A stretch of 64,000 bases of DNA. Origin: Pantoea agglomerans. Lineage in GTDB: Bacteria > Pseudomonadota > Gammaproteobacteria > Enterobacterales > Enterobacteriaceae. The notes below the pieces were generated by a model, which saw only the letters and a program-made list of their open reading frames with translations, was not told the origin of the DNA and did not search any database. This document shows, piece by piece, positions 28,678 to 39,437 of this stretch (within the stretch, counting starts at the first letter, position 1; each line of letters opens with the position of its first letter). The DNA lies in assembly GCF_021397715.1 (NCBI RefSeq), contig NZ_CP090207.1, positions 372,001-436,000 of the forward strand. The letters run 5' to 3'. The translations under genes were made by a program, and so were the position numbers.

Positions 28678-29790
28678 ATGAAAATGAAAGGTCGCGCATT
28701 ACTGGCGGGATGTGTAGCACTGGCGATGAGCCATGCCGCACTGGCTGAAGATATTAAAGTGGCGATTGTCGGGGCGATGTCTGGCCCGGTTGCGCAGTAT
28801 GGCGACATGCAGTTTGCCGGAGCGACCCAGGCGATTGAAGATATCAATGCCAAAGGCGGCGTCAACGGCAACAAACTGGTTGCGGTGAAATATGATGACG
28901 CCTGTGACCCGAAACAGGCGGTCGCGGTCGCCAACAAAGTGATCAACGACGGCATCCGCTACGTCATCGGCCATCTCTGCTCCTCATCGACCCAGCCTGC
29001 GTCTGACATCTACGAAGATGAAGGCGTGCTGATGATTACCCCCGCCGCCACCGCGCCGGATCTCACCGCCCGTGGCTACAAACTGATTATGCGCACCACC
29101 GGTCTCGACTCCGATCAGGGCCCGACCGCGGCCAAATATGCCATGACCGAGCTGAAGCCGCAGCGTATCGCTGTGGTTCACGACAAGCAGCAGTATGGCG
29201 AAGGCCTGGCGCGTTCGGTGCAGGAGAGCCTGAAAAAGCAGGGCGCCAACATCGTGATGTTTGAAGGTATCACCGCCGGCGACAAAGATTTCTCTACCCT
29301 GGTGGCTCGCTTCAAGAAAGAGAACGTCGATTTCGTCTACTTCGGCGGTTACTACCCGGAGATGGGCCAGATTGTTCGCCAGGCGCGTGCTGCCGGTCTG
29401 AAAACCCAGTTCATGGGTCCGGAAGGCGTAGGCAACGCTTCGCTGTCTAACATCGCGGGTGCCGCTTCTGAAGGGATGCTGGTGACCTTACCGAAACGCT
29501 ACGATCAGGTTGAGACCAACAAACCGATTGTGGATGCGCTGAAAGCGAAGAAACTTGATCCAACCGGTCCGTTCGTCTGGACCACCTATGCCGCGCTGCA
29601 ATCGCTGGCGGCCGGGATGGAGCGCAGCAAGAGCGCCGAGCCGGAAGAGATTGTGAAGAACCTGAAAGAGGGCGCTGCGGTGCCAACCGTGATGGGCAAC
29701 CTGAGCTGGGATCAGAAGGGCGATCTGAAAGGCTTTGAGTTCGGCGTCTTCAAATGGCATGCCGACGGTACCTCGACCGCTGTGAAGTAA
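28678..29790 (+). CDS. livK: branched-chain amino acid binding protein LivK
   Basis: Periplasmic binding protein (370 residues) for leucine and related amino acids, feeding the LivHMGF ABC transporter. Signal peptide of about 23 residues ending AALA before [13 protein letters not shown]; the mature part follows E. coli LivK ([36 protein letters not shown]) including the disulfide pair. Only one Liv binding protein is present here; E. coli carries both livJ and livK. Separated from livH by a terminator, so livK should be made in excess. Confidence 0.94.
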   Translation: MKMKGRALLAGCVALAMSHAALAEDIKVAIVGAMSGPVAQYGDMQFAGATQAIEDINAKGGVNGNKLVAVKYDDACDPKQAVAVANKVINDGIRYVIGHLCSSSTQPASDIYEDEGVLMITPAATAPDLTARGYKLIMRTTGLDSDQGPTAAKYAMTELKPQRIAVVHDKQQYGEGLARSVQESLKKQGANIVMFEGITAGDKDFSTLVARFKKENVDFVYFGGYYPEMGQIVRQARAAGLKTQFMGPEGVGNASLSNIAGAASEGMLVTLPKRYDQVETNKPIVDALKAKKLDPTGPFVWTTYAALQSLAAGMERSKSAEPEEIVKNLKEGAAVPTVMGNLSWDQKGDLKGFEFGVFKWHADGTSTAVK

Positions 29791-29852
29791 GTCAGGCGGT
29801 TTACTGGCGGGTCAGGTGTCGGGTAACCGCTGCCTGCTCCCCTGCAACACTA

Positions 29853-29881
29853 ACGCCTGGTCTGTGCTGCCAGGCGTTTTT
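29853..29881 (+). terminator. attenuating terminator between livK and livH
   Basis: ACGCCTGG-N9-CCAGGCGT followed by TTTT. Lies 62 bases after livK and 41 before livH; partial read-through would give more binding protein than permease. Confidence 0.85.
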
Positions 29882-29922
29882 GTACTCCGTTCGGCGACGA
29901 TCGGATAAGTAAGGGTTAAGGT

Positions 29923-30849
29923 ATGTCCGAGCAGTTCCTCTATTTTATTCAGCAGATGTTCAACGGTGTTACCCTCGGCAGCACCTATGCGCTGATCGCC
30001 ATCGGTTACACCATGGTTTACGGCATTATCGGCATGATCAACTTCGCTCACGGCGAGGTTTACATGATCGGTAGCTATGTCTCCTTTATCGTGATTGCCG
30101 CCCTGATGATGATGGGCATCGACACCACCTGGCTGATGATTGCGGCCGGCTTTGTGATGGCGGTAATTATCTCCAGCGCCTACGGCTGGAGCATCGAGCG
30201 CGTCGCCTACCGGCCGGTGCGCTCGTCCAAGCGCCTGATTGCGCTGATCTCCGCCATCGGGATGTCGATATTCCTGCAAAACTACGTCAGCCTGACCCAG
30301 GGTTCACGCGACCTGGCGCTGCCGAGTCTGATTACCGGACAGTGGACGGTAGGCGAGAGCAACGGCTTTGCCGCGACCATCTCCACCATGCAAATCGTGA
30401 TCTGGGTGGTGACGTTCCTGGCGATGCTGGCGCTGACCACCTTTATTCGCTATTCGCGTATGGGCCGCGCCTGCCGCGCCTGTGCTGAAGATCTGAAAAT
30501 GGCCAGCCTGCTGGGGATTAACACCGATCGCGTTATCTCACTGACCTTTGTCATCGGTGCCGCGATGGCCGCAGTCGCGGGCGTGTTGCTGGGCCAGTTT
30601 TACGGATCAATTAACCCGTTTATCGGCTTTATGGCCGGCATGAAGGCGTTCACCGCCGCGGTGCTGGGCGGGATTGGCAGTATTCCGGGCGCGATGATTG
30701 GTGGCCTGGTGCTGGGGATTGCGGAAGCGCTGACCTCCGCCTATCTGAGCACCGAGTATAAAGATGTCGTCTCCTTTGCCTTACTGATTGTGGTGCTGCT
30801 GGTGATGCCGACCGGGATTCTGGGCCGTCCGGAGGTGGAAAAAGTATGA
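29923..30849 (+). CDS. livH: branched-chain amino acid permease LivH
   Basis: Inner-membrane permease (308 residues, about eight segments) of the Liv ABC importer. Typical blocks: [36 protein letters not shown] at the N terminus and the cytoplasmic coupling segment [20 protein letters not shown]. Stop overlaps livM start (ATGA). Confidence 0.96.
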   Translation: MSEQFLYFIQQMFNGVTLGSTYALIAIGYTMVYGIIGMINFAHGEVYMIGSYVSFIVIAALMMMGIDTTWLMIAAGFVMAVIISSAYGWSIERVAYRPVRSSKRLIALISAIGMSIFLQNYVSLTQGSRDLALPSLITGQWTVGESNGFAATISTMQIVIWVVTFLAMLALTTFIRYSRMGRACRACAEDLKMASLLGINTDRVISLTFVIGAAMAAVAGVLLGQFYGSINPFIGFMAGMKAFTAAVLGGIGSIPGAMIGGLVLGIAEALTSAYLSTEYKDVVSFALLIVVLLVMPTGILGRPEVEKV

Positions 30850-32117
30850 AGTCTTCCTTTCTCAACGCCCTGATTTCGTCGCTGATGTTGCTGCTGCTCG
30901 CCAGCTTCTTTATGGGGCTGCGCCTTAATCTGGATGGCACAAATCTGGTGGTGCAAAACGCCGGCAGCGTGCGCTGGAACTGGATTGCTGTTGCCTGTGT
31001 GGTGGTGTTTCTGTTTCAGCTGCTGCGTCCGGTCTGGCAGAGCGGCCTGAAGAAAATCTCCGGTCCGGCGCTGGTGCTGCCGGGCATCGATGGCTCGACG
31101 CCAAAGCAGAAGCTGGTGATGGCGGTGATGATCGTGGCGGCGCTCGCCTGGCCGTTCCTGGTGTCGCGCGGCACCGTCGATATCGCCACCATGACGCTGA
31201 TCTACGTGATGCTCGGTCTTGGACTGAATGTGGTGGTCGGCCTGTCGGGCCTGCTGGTTTTAGGCTACGGCGGTTTCTACGCCATCGGTGCCTATACCTT
31301 CGCCCTGCTGAACCACTATTACGGGCTCGGCTTCTGGCAGTGCCTGCCGCTCTCCGGCATGGTGGCCGCGCTGTTTGGCCTGCTGCTGGGCTTCCCGGTG
31401 TTGCGGTTACGCGGCGACTATCTGGCGATTGTGACGCTGGGCTTCGGTGAGATCGTGCGTATTCTGCTGCTCAACAATACCGCCCTGACCGGCGGCCCGA
31501 ACGGCATCAGCCAGATCCCGAAACCGACCTTCTTTGGTCTGGAATTTGGCCGTACGCCGCGTGAAGGCGGCTGGGATACTTTCCACCACTTCTTTGGCCT
31601 GAAGTACGATCCCAGCGACCGGATTATCTTCCTGTATCTGGTGGCGTTGCTGCTGGTGGTGCTGACGCTGTTCGTGATCAACCGGCTGCTGCGGATGCCG
31701 CTGGGCCGTGCCTGGGAAGCGCTGCGCGAGGATGAGATCGCCTGTCGTTCACTGGGCCTCAGCCCGACCCGAATCAAACTGACGGCCTTTACCATCAGCG
31801 CCGCCTTCGCCGGCTTTGCCGGTAGCCTGTTCGCCGCGCGTCAGGGCTTTGTCAGCCCGGAATCCTTTACCTTTGTCGAATCAGCGTTTGTGCTGGCGAT
31901 TGTGGTGCTGGGCGGCATGGGCTCGCAGTTTGCGGTGATTCTGGCTGCCATTCTGCTGGTGGTTTCCCGTGAACTGATGCGTGATCTCAACGAGTACAGC
32001 ATGCTGGTGCTGGGAGGATTAATGGTGCTGATGATGATCTGGCGTCCGCAGGGACTGTTGCCGATGAAGCGTCCGCATCTGAAATTAAGACAGGGTAAAC
32101 AGGGAGAACAGGCATGA
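30846..32117 (+). CDS. livM: branched-chain amino acid permease LivM
   Basis: Second permease of the Liv system (423 residues, about ten membrane segments). Contains the family [27 protein letters not shown] block and the coupling loop [19 protein letters not shown]. Starts inside the livH stop and ends inside the livG start, both by four-base ATGA overlaps. Confidence 0.96.
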   Translation: MKSSFLNALISSLMLLLLASFFMGLRLNLDGTNLVVQNAGSVRWNWIAVACVVVFLFQLLRPVWQSGLKKISGPALVLPGIDGSTPKQKLVMAVMIVAALAWPFLVSRGTVDIATMTLIYVMLGLGLNVVVGLSGLLVLGYGGFYAIGAYTFALLNHYYGLGFWQCLPLSGMVAALFGLLLGFPVLRLRGDYLAIVTLGFGEIVRILLLNNTALTGGPNGISQIPKPTFFGLEFGRTPREGGWDTFHHFFGLKYDPSDRIIFLYLVALLLVVLTLFVINRLLRMPLGRAWEALREDEIACRSLGLSPTRIKLTAFTISAAFAGFAGSLFAARQGFVSPESFTFVESAFVLAIVVLGGMGSQFAVILAAILLVVSRELMRDLNEYSMLVLGGLMVLMMIWRPQGLLPMKRPHLKLRQGKQGEQA

Positions 32118-32881
32118 GTCAGCCTTTATTAGCCGTTGAAGGCCTGATGATGCGCTTCGGCGGCCTGTTAGCCGTAAACAACGTTTCGATGGCGCTGCAT
32201 CCTCAGGAGATCGTTTCGCTGATCGGGCCAAACGGTGCCGGGAAAACCACGGTATTCAACTGCCTGACCGGCTTCTACAAGCCAACCGGTGGCAGCATTA
32301 AACTGCGTGAGCAGCATCTGGAAGGATTGCCTGGCCAGAAGATTGCGCGGATGGGGATTGTGCGTACTTTCCAGCACGTACGTCTGTTCCGCGAAATGAC
32401 GGTGATTGAAAACCTGCTGGTGGCACAACATCAGCATCTGAAAAGCGGGTTGTTTGCTGGCCTGCTCAAGACGCCGGCGTTTCGTCGCAGTGAAGGCGAG
32501 GCGCTGGATCGTGCGGCCAACTGGCTGGAGCGGGTCGGTCTGCTGGATCTGGCTAACCGCCAGGCCGGAAACCTGGCCTATGGTCAGCAGCGCCGTCTGG
32601 AGATTGCGCGCTGCATGGTGACGCGCCCGGAAATTCTGATGCTGGATGAACCGGCGGCGGGTCTTAACCCCAAAGAGACGCACGAACTGGATGAGCTGAT
32701 CGCCGAACTGCGCGGTGAGCACAAGGTGTCAGTGCTGTTGATTGAACACGATATGAAGCTGGTGATGGGCATTTCTGATCGCATTTACGTGGTTAATCAG
32801 GGAACGCCATTGGCTAACGGTACGCCGGAAGAGATTCGTAATAACCCGGACGTGATCCGTGCCTATTTAGGAGAGGCGTAA
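32114..32881 (+). CDS. livG: Liv ABC transporter ATPase LivG
   Basis: ATP-binding subunit (255 residues). Walker [24 protein letters not shown] in place of a canonical LSGGQ signature (usual for LivG), Walker [13 protein letters not shown], switch H in [10 protein letters not shown]. Spaced one base from livF. Confidence 0.96.
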   Translation: MSQPLLAVEGLMMRFGGLLAVNNVSMALHPQEIVSLIGPNGAGKTTVFNCLTGFYKPTGGSIKLREQHLEGLPGQKIARMGIVRTFQHVRLFREMTVIENLLVAQHQHLKSGLFAGLLKTPAFRRSEGEALDRAANWLERVGLLDLANRQAGNLAYGQQRRLEIARCMVTRPEILMLDEPAAGLNPKETHELDELIAELRGEHKVSVLLIEHDMKLVMGISDRIYVVNQGTPLANGTPEEIRNNPDVIRAYLGEA

Positions 32882-32882
32882 G

Positions 32883-33596
32883 ATGGCAAATGCGATGTTA
32901 ACCATTGAGAACGTGAGCGCCCATTACGGCAAAATTCAGGCGCTGCATAATGTCAGCCTCTACATCAATCAGGGCGAAATCGTCACGCTGATTGGGGCCA
33001 ACGGCGCCGGGAAAACCACGCTGCTCGGCACGCTGTGTGGCGAACCGCGAGCTACCCACGGCAACATCACCTTTGACGGGAAAACCATTACCGACTGGCA
33101 GACGGCGCGCATCATGCGTGAAGCGATCGCCATCGTACCGGAAGGTCGTCGGGTGTTTGCGCGCATGACGGTGGAAGAGAATCTGGCGATGGGCGGCTTT
33201 TTTGCCAGCCGCCCGCAATATCTGGAACGGATCAAGCGCGTTTATCAGCTATTCCCGCGGCTGGAGGAGCGCAAAATCCAGCGGGCCGGCACCATGTCCG
33301 GCGGTGAGCAGCAGATGCTGGCGATTGGTCGGGCGCTGATGAGCCAGCCGCGCCTGCTGCTGCTGGATGAGCCGTCGCTGGGTCTGGCACCGATAATCAT
33401 TCAGCAGATTTTCGACACCATCGAACAGTTACGCAGCGAAGGGATGACCATCTTCCTGGTGGAGCAGAACGCGAATCAGGCGCTGAAGCTGGCGGATCGG
33501 GGTTACGTGCTGGAGAACGGCCATGTGGTGCTGGAAGACACAGGCGCAGCACTCCTTTCCAACGAAGCCGTCCGCAGCGCGTATTTGGGTGCCTGA
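32883..33596 (+). CDS. livF: Liv ABC transporter ATPase LivF
   Basis: Second ATP-binding subunit (237 residues). Walker A GANGAGKTT, signature MSGGEQQMLAIGRALM, Walker B LLLDEPSLGLAP. Last gene of livHMGF; no clear terminator follows. Confidence 0.96.
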   Translation: MANAMLTIENVSAHYGKIQALHNVSLYINQGEIVTLIGANGAGKTTLLGTLCGEPRATHGNITFDGKTITDWQTARIMREAIAIVPEGRRVFARMTVEENLAMGGFFASRPQYLERIKRVYQLFPRLEERKIQRAGTMSGGEQQMLAIGRALMSQPRLLLLDEPSLGLAPIIIQQIFDTIEQLRSEGMTIFLVEQNANQALKLADRGYVLENGHVVLEDTGAALLSNEAVRSAYLGA

Positions 33597-33921
33597 TGGG
33601 GCACGGCCTGGCTTACTGGTCAGGTTGTGGTTGGGCAGTGCTCGCCATCCTCACGTACTACGTGTACGCTCCGGTGGCTGCGCGCTGTCCGCCCGCAACC
33701 TGCCTGCGCCGCCGACGGCCTTGAGCATGGGTGTGGGATGTGGCGCAGACGGCCTTGAGTGTCGGTGTTAGAGGGGCCGCCATCGCCTTTTGCGTTTGGT
33801 GAGGTAGAATCCGCTGCGGGCTTTTTTACTGCCCAATCGCTCTGCAAATTATGTAACCAAAACCTGGCAGCGGTGACGCGTTACCGCTGCGCTGCCAGCC
33901 TCCTCTTTTCCGCTATTCAGT
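33597..33921. other. livF-ugpB gap with palindrome and short direct repeat
   Basis: Gene-free. Holds CGTAC-N5-GTACG (33654-33668) in a GC-rich tract around 33641-33710, then GACGGCCTTGAG twice (33714-33725 and 33748-33759, 34 bases apart). It reads like a dispersed intergenic repeat of enterobacteria, but only one copy is in the window, so this rests on recollection. Confidence 0.35.
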
Positions 33922-33965
33922 CTGTCACCCGGCTGTCATCTTTCTGTTATTAATCCTTCATTTCC
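33922..33965 (+). promoter_or_regulatory. Pho-box array upstream of ugpB
   Basis: Four 11-base direct repeats in register: CTGTCAC (33922), CTGTCAT (33933), CTGTTAT (33944) and CCTTCAT (33955), each with a 4-base spacer. This is the PhoB-binding pattern CTGTCAT-N4, and E. coli ugpB is a PhoB target. It predicts induction under phosphate starvation. Confidence 0.9.
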
Positions 33966-34034
33966 CCGTGTCATGTTACTTCGCGAAACAGAAATCCGTG
34001 ATTTCACGCGTATTTACCTGCACAGGAAAATTCT

Positions 34035-35351
34035 ATGTCCGTCGTTACCTATCGTCGTAGCCTGATCAGCGCGCTGCTTGGCCTGACGCTCAGCGGCCAG
34101 GCGCTGGCCGCCACTGAGATCCCGTTCTGGCACTCTATGGAAGGCGAGTTAGGCAAAGAAGTGGATTCGCTGGCACAACGGTTTAACCAGGCCCATCCCG
34201 ATTACAAAATTGTTCCGACCTACAAAGGTAACTACGAGCAGAGCCTGGCGGCAGGTATCGCGGCAGTGCGCACCGGTAAAGCGCCCGCGGTGTTGCAGGT
34301 GTATGAAGTCGGCACCGCTACCATGATGGCCTCACAGGCGATTGTGCCGGTGCATCAGGTGTTTAAAGATGCCGGTATTCCGTTTGATGAAAAGCAGTTT
34401 GTACCGACGGTGGCGGGCTACTACAGCGACAGCAAAGGTCAGCTGATCTCTCAACCGTTTAACAGCTCGACCCCGGTGCTTTACTACAACAAAGACGCCT
34501 TCAAAAAAGCAGGACTTAACCCGGATCAGCCACCGAAAACCTGGCAGGAGCTGGCGAAGGATGCCGCGGCGCTGCGTAAAGCGGGCATGAGCTGTGGTTA
34601 CGCCAGCGGCTGGCAGGGCTGGATTCAGATCGAAAACTTCAGCGCCTGGCATGCGCTGCCGGTGGCGACCGAAAACAACGGGTTTGATGGTCGCGATGCG
34701 GTGCTGGAGTTCAATAAGCCGGTGCAGGTTCGTCACATCCAGATGCTGGAAGAGATGAATAAAAAGGGCGACTTCACCTACTTTGGTCGTAAAGATGAGT
34801 CCACCGCCAAGTTCTACAACGGCGATTGCGGTATCACCACCGCCTCATCCGGTTCGCTGGCGGATATCCGTCATTACGCCAAATTTAACTTCGGCGTGGG
34901 CATGATACCGTATGACGACACCGTTCCTGAAGCACCACAAAACGCCATCATCGGCGGGGCCAGCCTGTGGGTGATGAAGGGCAAAGATGCAGCCACCTAT
35001 AAAGGCGTCGCTGAGTTTATGCAGTTCCTCGCCCAGCCAGAAATCGCTGCGGAATGGCATCAGAAAACCGGCTATCTGCCGATTACCACCGCCGCCTATG
35101 AGCTGAGCAAACAGCAGGGCTTCTACGATAAAAATCCGGGAGCCGATATCGCCACCCGTCAGATGCTGAACAAGCCGCCGTTGCCGTTTACCAAAGGGAT
35201 GCGTCTCGGCAATATGCCGCAGATTCGTACCGTGGTGGATGAAGAGCTGGAGAGCGTCTGGACCGGTAAACAGTCGCCGCAAAGCGCACTGGATAATGCG
35301 GTTAAACGCGGCAACGATCTGCTGCGTCGTTTCCAGCAGCAGGTGAAGTAA
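34035..35351 (+). CDS. ugpB: glycerol-3-phosphate binding protein UgpB
   Basis: Periplasmic binding protein (438 residues) for sn-glycerol-3-phosphate and glycerophosphodiesters. Signal peptide ends at QALA before [15 protein letters not shown]; the body follows E. coli UgpB ([27 protein letters not shown] segment). AGGAAA precedes the start, and the Pho-box array lies 70 bases upstream. First gene of ugpBAECQ. Confidence 0.96.
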   Translation: MSVVTYRRSLISALLGLTLSGQALAATEIPFWHSMEGELGKEVDSLAQRFNQAHPDYKIVPTYKGNYEQSLAAGIAAVRTGKAPAVLQVYEVGTATMMASQAIVPVHQVFKDAGIPFDEKQFVPTVAGYYSDSKGQLISQPFNSSTPVLYYNKDAFKKAGLNPDQPPKTWQELAKDAAALRKAGMSCGYASGWQGWIQIENFSAWHALPVATENNGFDGRDAVLEFNKPVQVRHIQMLEEMNKKGDFTYFGRKDESTAKFYNGDCGITTASSGSLADIRHYAKFNFGVGMIPYDDTVPEAPQNAIIGGASLWVMKGKDAATYKGVAEFMQFLAQPEIAAEWHQKTGYLPITTAAYELSKQQGFYDKNPGADIATRQMLNKPPLPFTKGMRLGNMPQIRTVVDEELESVWTGKQSPQSALDNAVKRGNDLLRRFQQQVK

Positions 35352-35408
35352 CCCGCTCCACCGGGCCAGCCCAGGCTGGCCCTTCCTCTTTCTGAATCAG
35401 AGTGCGCC

Positions 35409-36296
35409 ATGTCCTCATCTCGTCCGGTCTTTCGCACCAGCCTGTTGCCCTATCTTTTGGTGCTGCCGCAACTGTTGATCACCGCCATCTTCTTTCTCTG
35501 GCCTGCGGGTGAAGCCTTATGGTATTCGCTGCAAAGCCTCGATCCTTTTGGCATCTCCAGCACCTTCGTCGGGCTGGATAATTTTAAACGGCTGTTTGCC
35601 GATCCTTACTATCTGGATTCCTTCTGGACCACCATCAAATTCAGCGGTCTGGTCACGGTGTGCGGCATGGTGCTGTCGCTGCTGCTGGCGGCGCTGGTGG
35701 ATTACGTGGTGCGGCTGCGCAAACTTTACCAGACGCTGCTGCTGTTGCCTTACGCCGTTGCGCCGGTCGTGGCGGCGGTGCTGTGGATGTTTCTGTTTAA
35801 TCCCGGTCTGGGCCTGTTCAGCTACCTGCTGAACCACATCGGCTACAACTGGAACTATGCGCAAAACAGCGGTCAGGCGATGTTCCTGATTGTGCTGGCG
35901 TCAATCTGGCAGCAGATGAGCTACAACTTCCTGTTCTTCTTCGCCGCGCTGCAGTCGATTCCCAAATCGCTGGTGGAAGCCGCCGCGATTGACGGTGCCG
36001 GGCCGGTGCGTCGCTTCTTCAACCTTTCTCTGCCGCTGATTACCCCGGTCAGCTTCTTCCTGCTGGTGGTGAACCTGATTTACGCCTTCTTCGATACCTT
36101 CCCGGTGATCGACGCGGCGACCGGCGGCGGGCCGGTGCAGGCCACCACCACGCTGATCTACAAAATCTATCGCGAAGGCTTCACCGGTCTGGATCTCTCC
36201 TCATCCGCCGCCCAGTCGGTGGTGCTGATGGTGCTGGTGATCGGCCTGACGGTGATTCAGTTCCGCTTCGTTGAACGTAAGGTGCAATACCAATGA
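35409..36296 (+). CDS. ugpA: glycerol-3-phosphate permease UgpA
   Basis: Inner-membrane permease (295 residues, six segments) of the Ugp ABC importer. The EAA loop [25 protein letters not shown] contacts the ATPase UgpC. Stop overlaps the ugpE start (ATGA). Confidence 0.95.
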   Translation: MSSSRPVFRTSLLPYLLVLPQLLITAIFFLWPAGEALWYSLQSLDPFGISSTFVGLDNFKRLFADPYYLDSFWTTIKFSGLVTVCGMVLSLLLAALVDYVVRLRKLYQTLLLLPYAVAPVVAAVLWMFLFNPGLGLFSYLLNHIGYNWNYAQNSGQAMFLIVLASIWQQMSYNFLFFFAALQSIPKSLVEAAAIDGAGPVRRFFNLSLPLITPVSFFLLVVNLIYAFFDTFPVIDAATGGGPVQATTTLIYKIYREGFTGLDLSSSAAQSVVLMVLVIGLTVIQFRFVERKVQYQ

Positions 36297-37138
36297 TTGA
36301 GAACCGACGCGGGCTGGATATCTTCAGCCACATCGTGCTGATACTGGGCGTGCTGACGATCCTGTTCCCGCTCTATGTCGCCTTTGTGGCGGCCACGCTG
36401 GATAACGACGCGGTCTATCAGGTGCCGATGACGCTGGTGCCCGGCACCCACCTGTGGGAGAACGTCTCGCGCATCTGGACCCACGGCGTGAACGGTAACG
36501 GCCCGGCATTCGGCCTGATGCTGCTGAACAGCACGATCATGGCGCTTGGGATCACCGTCGGCAAAATCACCGTCTCGATGCTGTCAGCCTTTGCGCTGGT
36601 CTGGTTTCGCTTTCCGCTACGGACGCTGTTCTTCTGGCTGATTTTCATCACCCTGATGCTGCCGGTCGAAGTGCGTATTTTCCCGACGGTGCAGGTGATC
36701 GCCGATCTGAACCTGCTCGACAGTTACAGCGGCCTGACCCTGCCGCTGATGGCGTCAGCGACCGCCACCTTTTTGTTCCGCCAGTTTTTTATGTCGCTAC
36801 CGGATGAGCTGGTGGAAGCGGCGCGCATCGATGGTGCCAGCGCGATGCGTTTCTTCCGCGATATCGTGCTGCCGCTGTCGAAAACCAACCTGGCGGCGCT
36901 GTTCGTGATCACCTTTATCTACGGCTGGAATCAGTATCTCTGGCCGCTGCTGATCATTAATGACGCCAGCCTCGGCACGGCGGTCGCGGGGATCAAAAGT
37001 ATGATCTCCACCAGCGGTTCACCGACCCAGTGGAACGAAGTGATGGCGGCGATGTTATTAACCCTGATCCCACCGGTTGTGGTGGTGTTAGTCATGCAGC
37101 GTGCCTTTGTGCGCGGCCTGGTTGAGAGTGAGAAATAA
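36293..37138 (+). CDS. ugpE: glycerol-3-phosphate permease UgpE
   Basis: Second permease (281 residues, six segments). EAA loop [24 protein letters not shown]. One base separates its stop from the ugpC start. Confidence 0.95.
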   Translation: MIENRRGLDIFSHIVLILGVLTILFPLYVAFVAATLDNDAVYQVPMTLVPGTHLWENVSRIWTHGVNGNGPAFGLMLLNSTIMALGITVGKITVSMLSAFALVWFRFPLRTLFFWLIFITLMLPVEVRIFPTVQVIADLNLLDSYSGLTLPLMASATATFLFRQFFMSLPDELVEAARIDGASAMRFFRDIVLPLSKTNLAALFVITFIYGWNQYLWPLLIINDASLGTAVAGIKSMISTSGSPTQWNEVMAAMLLTLIPPVVVVLVMQRAFVRGLVESEK

Positions 37139-37139
37139 G

Positions 37140-38213
37140 ATGGCAGGCGTAACCCTTCAGGCAGTGACCAAGTCTTACGATGGTAAAAATCAGATCATTC
37201 AGCCGCTGAACGTTACGGTTAATAATGGCGAATTTATGGTGATGGTCGGCCCTTCCGGCTGCGGGAAATCGACCCTGCTGCGGATGGTGGCGGGCCTGGA
37301 GCGCGTCAGCTCCGGCGACATCTACATCGACAACAAACGCGTCACCCAGGAAGAGCCAAAAGATCGCGGCATTGCGATGGTGTTCCAGAACTATGCGCTC
37401 TATCCCCATATGTCCGTCGAAGAGAACATGGCCTATGGCCTGAAGATCCGCGGCATGGGCAAAGAGCAGATTCGGCTGCGGGTGCTTGACGCGGCGCGCA
37501 GCCTTGAGCTGGATCATCTGCTGACCCGCCGGCCGCGTGAGCTCTCCGGCGGCCAGCGTCAGCGCGTTGCTATGGGGCGCGCCATCGTGCGTGAACCGGC
37601 GGTGTTTCTGTTCGATGAGCCGCTCTCCAATCTGGATGCACGGCTGCGGGTGCAGATGCGTCTTGAACTGCAACAGTTGCATCGGCGTTTGCAGACCACC
37701 AGCCTCTATGTCACGCACGATCAGGTCGAAGCGATGACGCTGGCGCAGCGGGTGATGGTGATGAACAAAGGCGTGGTCGAGCAACTGGGGACGCCGGTTG
37801 AGGTTTATGAGCGTCCCGCCAGTCAGTTCGTCGCTTCGTTTATCGGCGCACCGGCGATGAACCTGCTGAAAGGGCAGTTCAACAGTGACGGTACGCGCTT
37901 TAATCTGGATGCGTCGCACGCTTTGCCGCTCAGCGAAAGCAAAGCGAAGTGGGCCAACCGTCCGGTGGTGCTGGGTATCCGGCCGGAACATATCCAGCTC
38001 AGCAGCCGTGAGCAGGGCGGCGTGCCGCTGCGGGTCGATACGCTGGAGATGCTGGGTGCCGATAATCTTGCACATGGCCGCATCGGTGATACGCCGCTGG
38101 TGGTACGCTTAGCCCACAGCGAGCGGCCACAGCCTGGCAGCACGCTGTGGCTGCATCTGCCCGCAGATGCGTTACACTTCTTCGATTCAACCCATGGAAA
38201 GCGTCTGGAATGA
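37140..38213 (+). CDS. ugpC: glycerol-3-phosphate ABC ATPase UgpC
   Basis: ATPase of 357 residues. Walker [10 protein letters not shown], signature [14 protein letters not shown], Walker [11 protein letters not shown], and a C-terminal OB-like regulatory domain as in MalK. The ATG at 37140 fits the E. coli N terminus and tight spacing after ugpE; a longer frame from 37101 overlaps ugpE without similarity. Confidence 0.96.
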   Translation: MAGVTLQAVTKSYDGKNQIIQPLNVTVNNGEFMVMVGPSGCGKSTLLRMVAGLERVSSGDIYIDNKRVTQEEPKDRGIAMVFQNYALYPHMSVEENMAYGLKIRGMGKEQIRLRVLDAARSLELDHLLTRRPRELSGGQRQRVAMGRAIVREPAVFLFDEPLSNLDARLRVQMRLELQQLHRRLQTTSLYVTHDQVEAMTLAQRVMVMNKGVVEQLGTPVEVYERPASQFVASFIGAPAMNLLKGQFNSDGTRFNLDASHALPLSESKAKWANRPVVLGIRPEHIQLSSREQGGVPLRVDTLEMLGADNLAHGRIGDTPLVVRLAHSERPQPGSTLWLHLPADALHFFDSTHGKRLE

Positions 38214-38953
38214 GCACACAACACTGGCCCTATCCGCACATCGTCGCGCATCGCGGCGGCGGTAAACTGGCACCGGAAAACACCCTGGCGGCAATTGACG
38301 TCGGGGCGAGATATGGTCATCAGATGATTGAATTTGATGCCAAACTGTCGGGCGATGCACAGATCTTTCTGCTGCACGACGACACGCTGGATCGCACCAG
38401 CAACGGCTGGGGCGTTGCCGGGCAGCTGCCGTGGGAGAAACTGTCACAGCTTGATGCCGGCAGCTGGTTCAGCAAGGCGTTTAATGGCGAAAAGCTGGCG
38501 CGGCTGGATCAGGTGGCGGATCGCTGCCGTCAGCATCAGATGATGGCGAATATCGAAATCAAACCGACCACCGGCAGCGAAGCAGAAACCGGGCGCGCCG
38601 TGGCGCAGGCGGCAGCCAGCCTGTGGCACGGACAAACCGCACCGTTGCTCTCTTCTTTCTCGTATGAGGCGCTGGAAGCGGCGATGCAGGCGGAACCGCA
38701 GCTGCCGCGTGGTTTGCTGTCCCACAGCTGGGATAATGAGTGGCGCGAGAAAACGGCGGCGCTGGCGTGCGTTTCGATCCATCTCAATCACAAAGTGCTG
38801 ACCGAAGCGCGGGTGGCGGAACTGAAGGCGGCTGGCCTGAAGATTCTGGCCTATACCGTAAACAGCCCGGAGCGGGCGCGGGAACTGCTGAAATGGGGCG
38901 TTGATGCCATCTGTACCGACTGCATCGACATCATCGGCCCCGATTTTAGTTAG
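38210..38953 (+). CDS. ugpQ: glycerophosphodiester phosphodiesterase UgpQ
   Basis: Cytoplasmic GDPD-family TIM barrel (247 residues) that hydrolyses imported glycerophosphodiesters to glycerol-3-phosphate. The active-site HRGG ([14 protein letters not shown]), E-D pair (EFDAKLSGD) and [10 protein letters not shown] are all present. Starts by ATGA overlap with ugpC; overlaps the convergent yhhA end by 4 bases. Confidence 0.95.
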   Translation: MSTQHWPYPHIVAHRGGGKLAPENTLAAIDVGARYGHQMIEFDAKLSGDAQIFLLHDDTLDRTSNGWGVAGQLPWEKLSQLDAGSWFSKAFNGEKLARLDQVADRCRQHQMMANIEIKPTTGSEAETGRAVAQAAASLWHGQTAPLLSSFSYEALEAAMQAEPQLPRGLLSHSWDNEWREKTAALACVSIHLNHKVLTEARVAELKAAGLKILAYTVNSPERARELLKWGVDAICTDCIDIIGPDFS

Positions 38954-39231
38954 TTCTGATTCTGATTTTGCTGACCCGGCTGCGTGGTGATCACCCGTTG
39001 CTGGGCGCTGTTACGCTGCTCCTGCATTTTACGCTGCATATCCTGAGTCTGACGTTGCTGATCCTGACGCAACTTCAACTGCTGTTGCTGCTGTTGCGTC
39101 TGCATCTGGTTCTGCATCCGTTGCTGGCTCGGGTTATAGCCTGGCCGGTTAGGATCGTTGGTACTGTTCAGCGTGTTCGCCAGCGTGGCGAAAGGCAGCA
39201 GGGCCGCCAAAGCAATTATCCACTTCTTCAT
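38950..39231 (-). CDS. yhhA: DUF2756 secreted Gln-rich protein YhhA
   Basis: 93 residues: signal peptide ([18 protein letters not shown]) then a low-complexity Gln/Arg-rich body ([20 protein letters not shown]). DUF2756 family, function unknown. GGAGGAAT precedes the start at 39231; the open frame runs 30 codons further without a ribosome site. In E. coli it also lies between ugpQ and ggt. Confidence 0.85.
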   Translation of the reverse strand: MKKWIIALAALLPFATLANTLNSTNDPNRPGYNPSQQRMQNQMQTQQQQQQLKLRQDQQRQTQDMQRKMQEQRNSAQQRVITTQPGQQNQNQN

Positions 39232-39437
39232 TATTCCTCCTTCCTCAAAGCGACAGGTGCTGGATATTGAATGCCATCGTCTGGCGTTCAGGGTCGCACG
39301 CATAAGTTTACGCGATATCACAGACCTTACCTTCAGATGTATTCCTGATTTGACTTAACCCTGATTATTTTGCTGTATTTGTAGCCACTTGCGTAAATGA
39401 TAAAAAAATGTAAATAACAACACGGGATGGTGGCAGG

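Noticed and set aside
33523..33953. Frames of 82 and 64 residues in the livF-ugpB gap
   Set aside because: They cross the palindrome, the direct repeat or the Pho boxes and have no family match.
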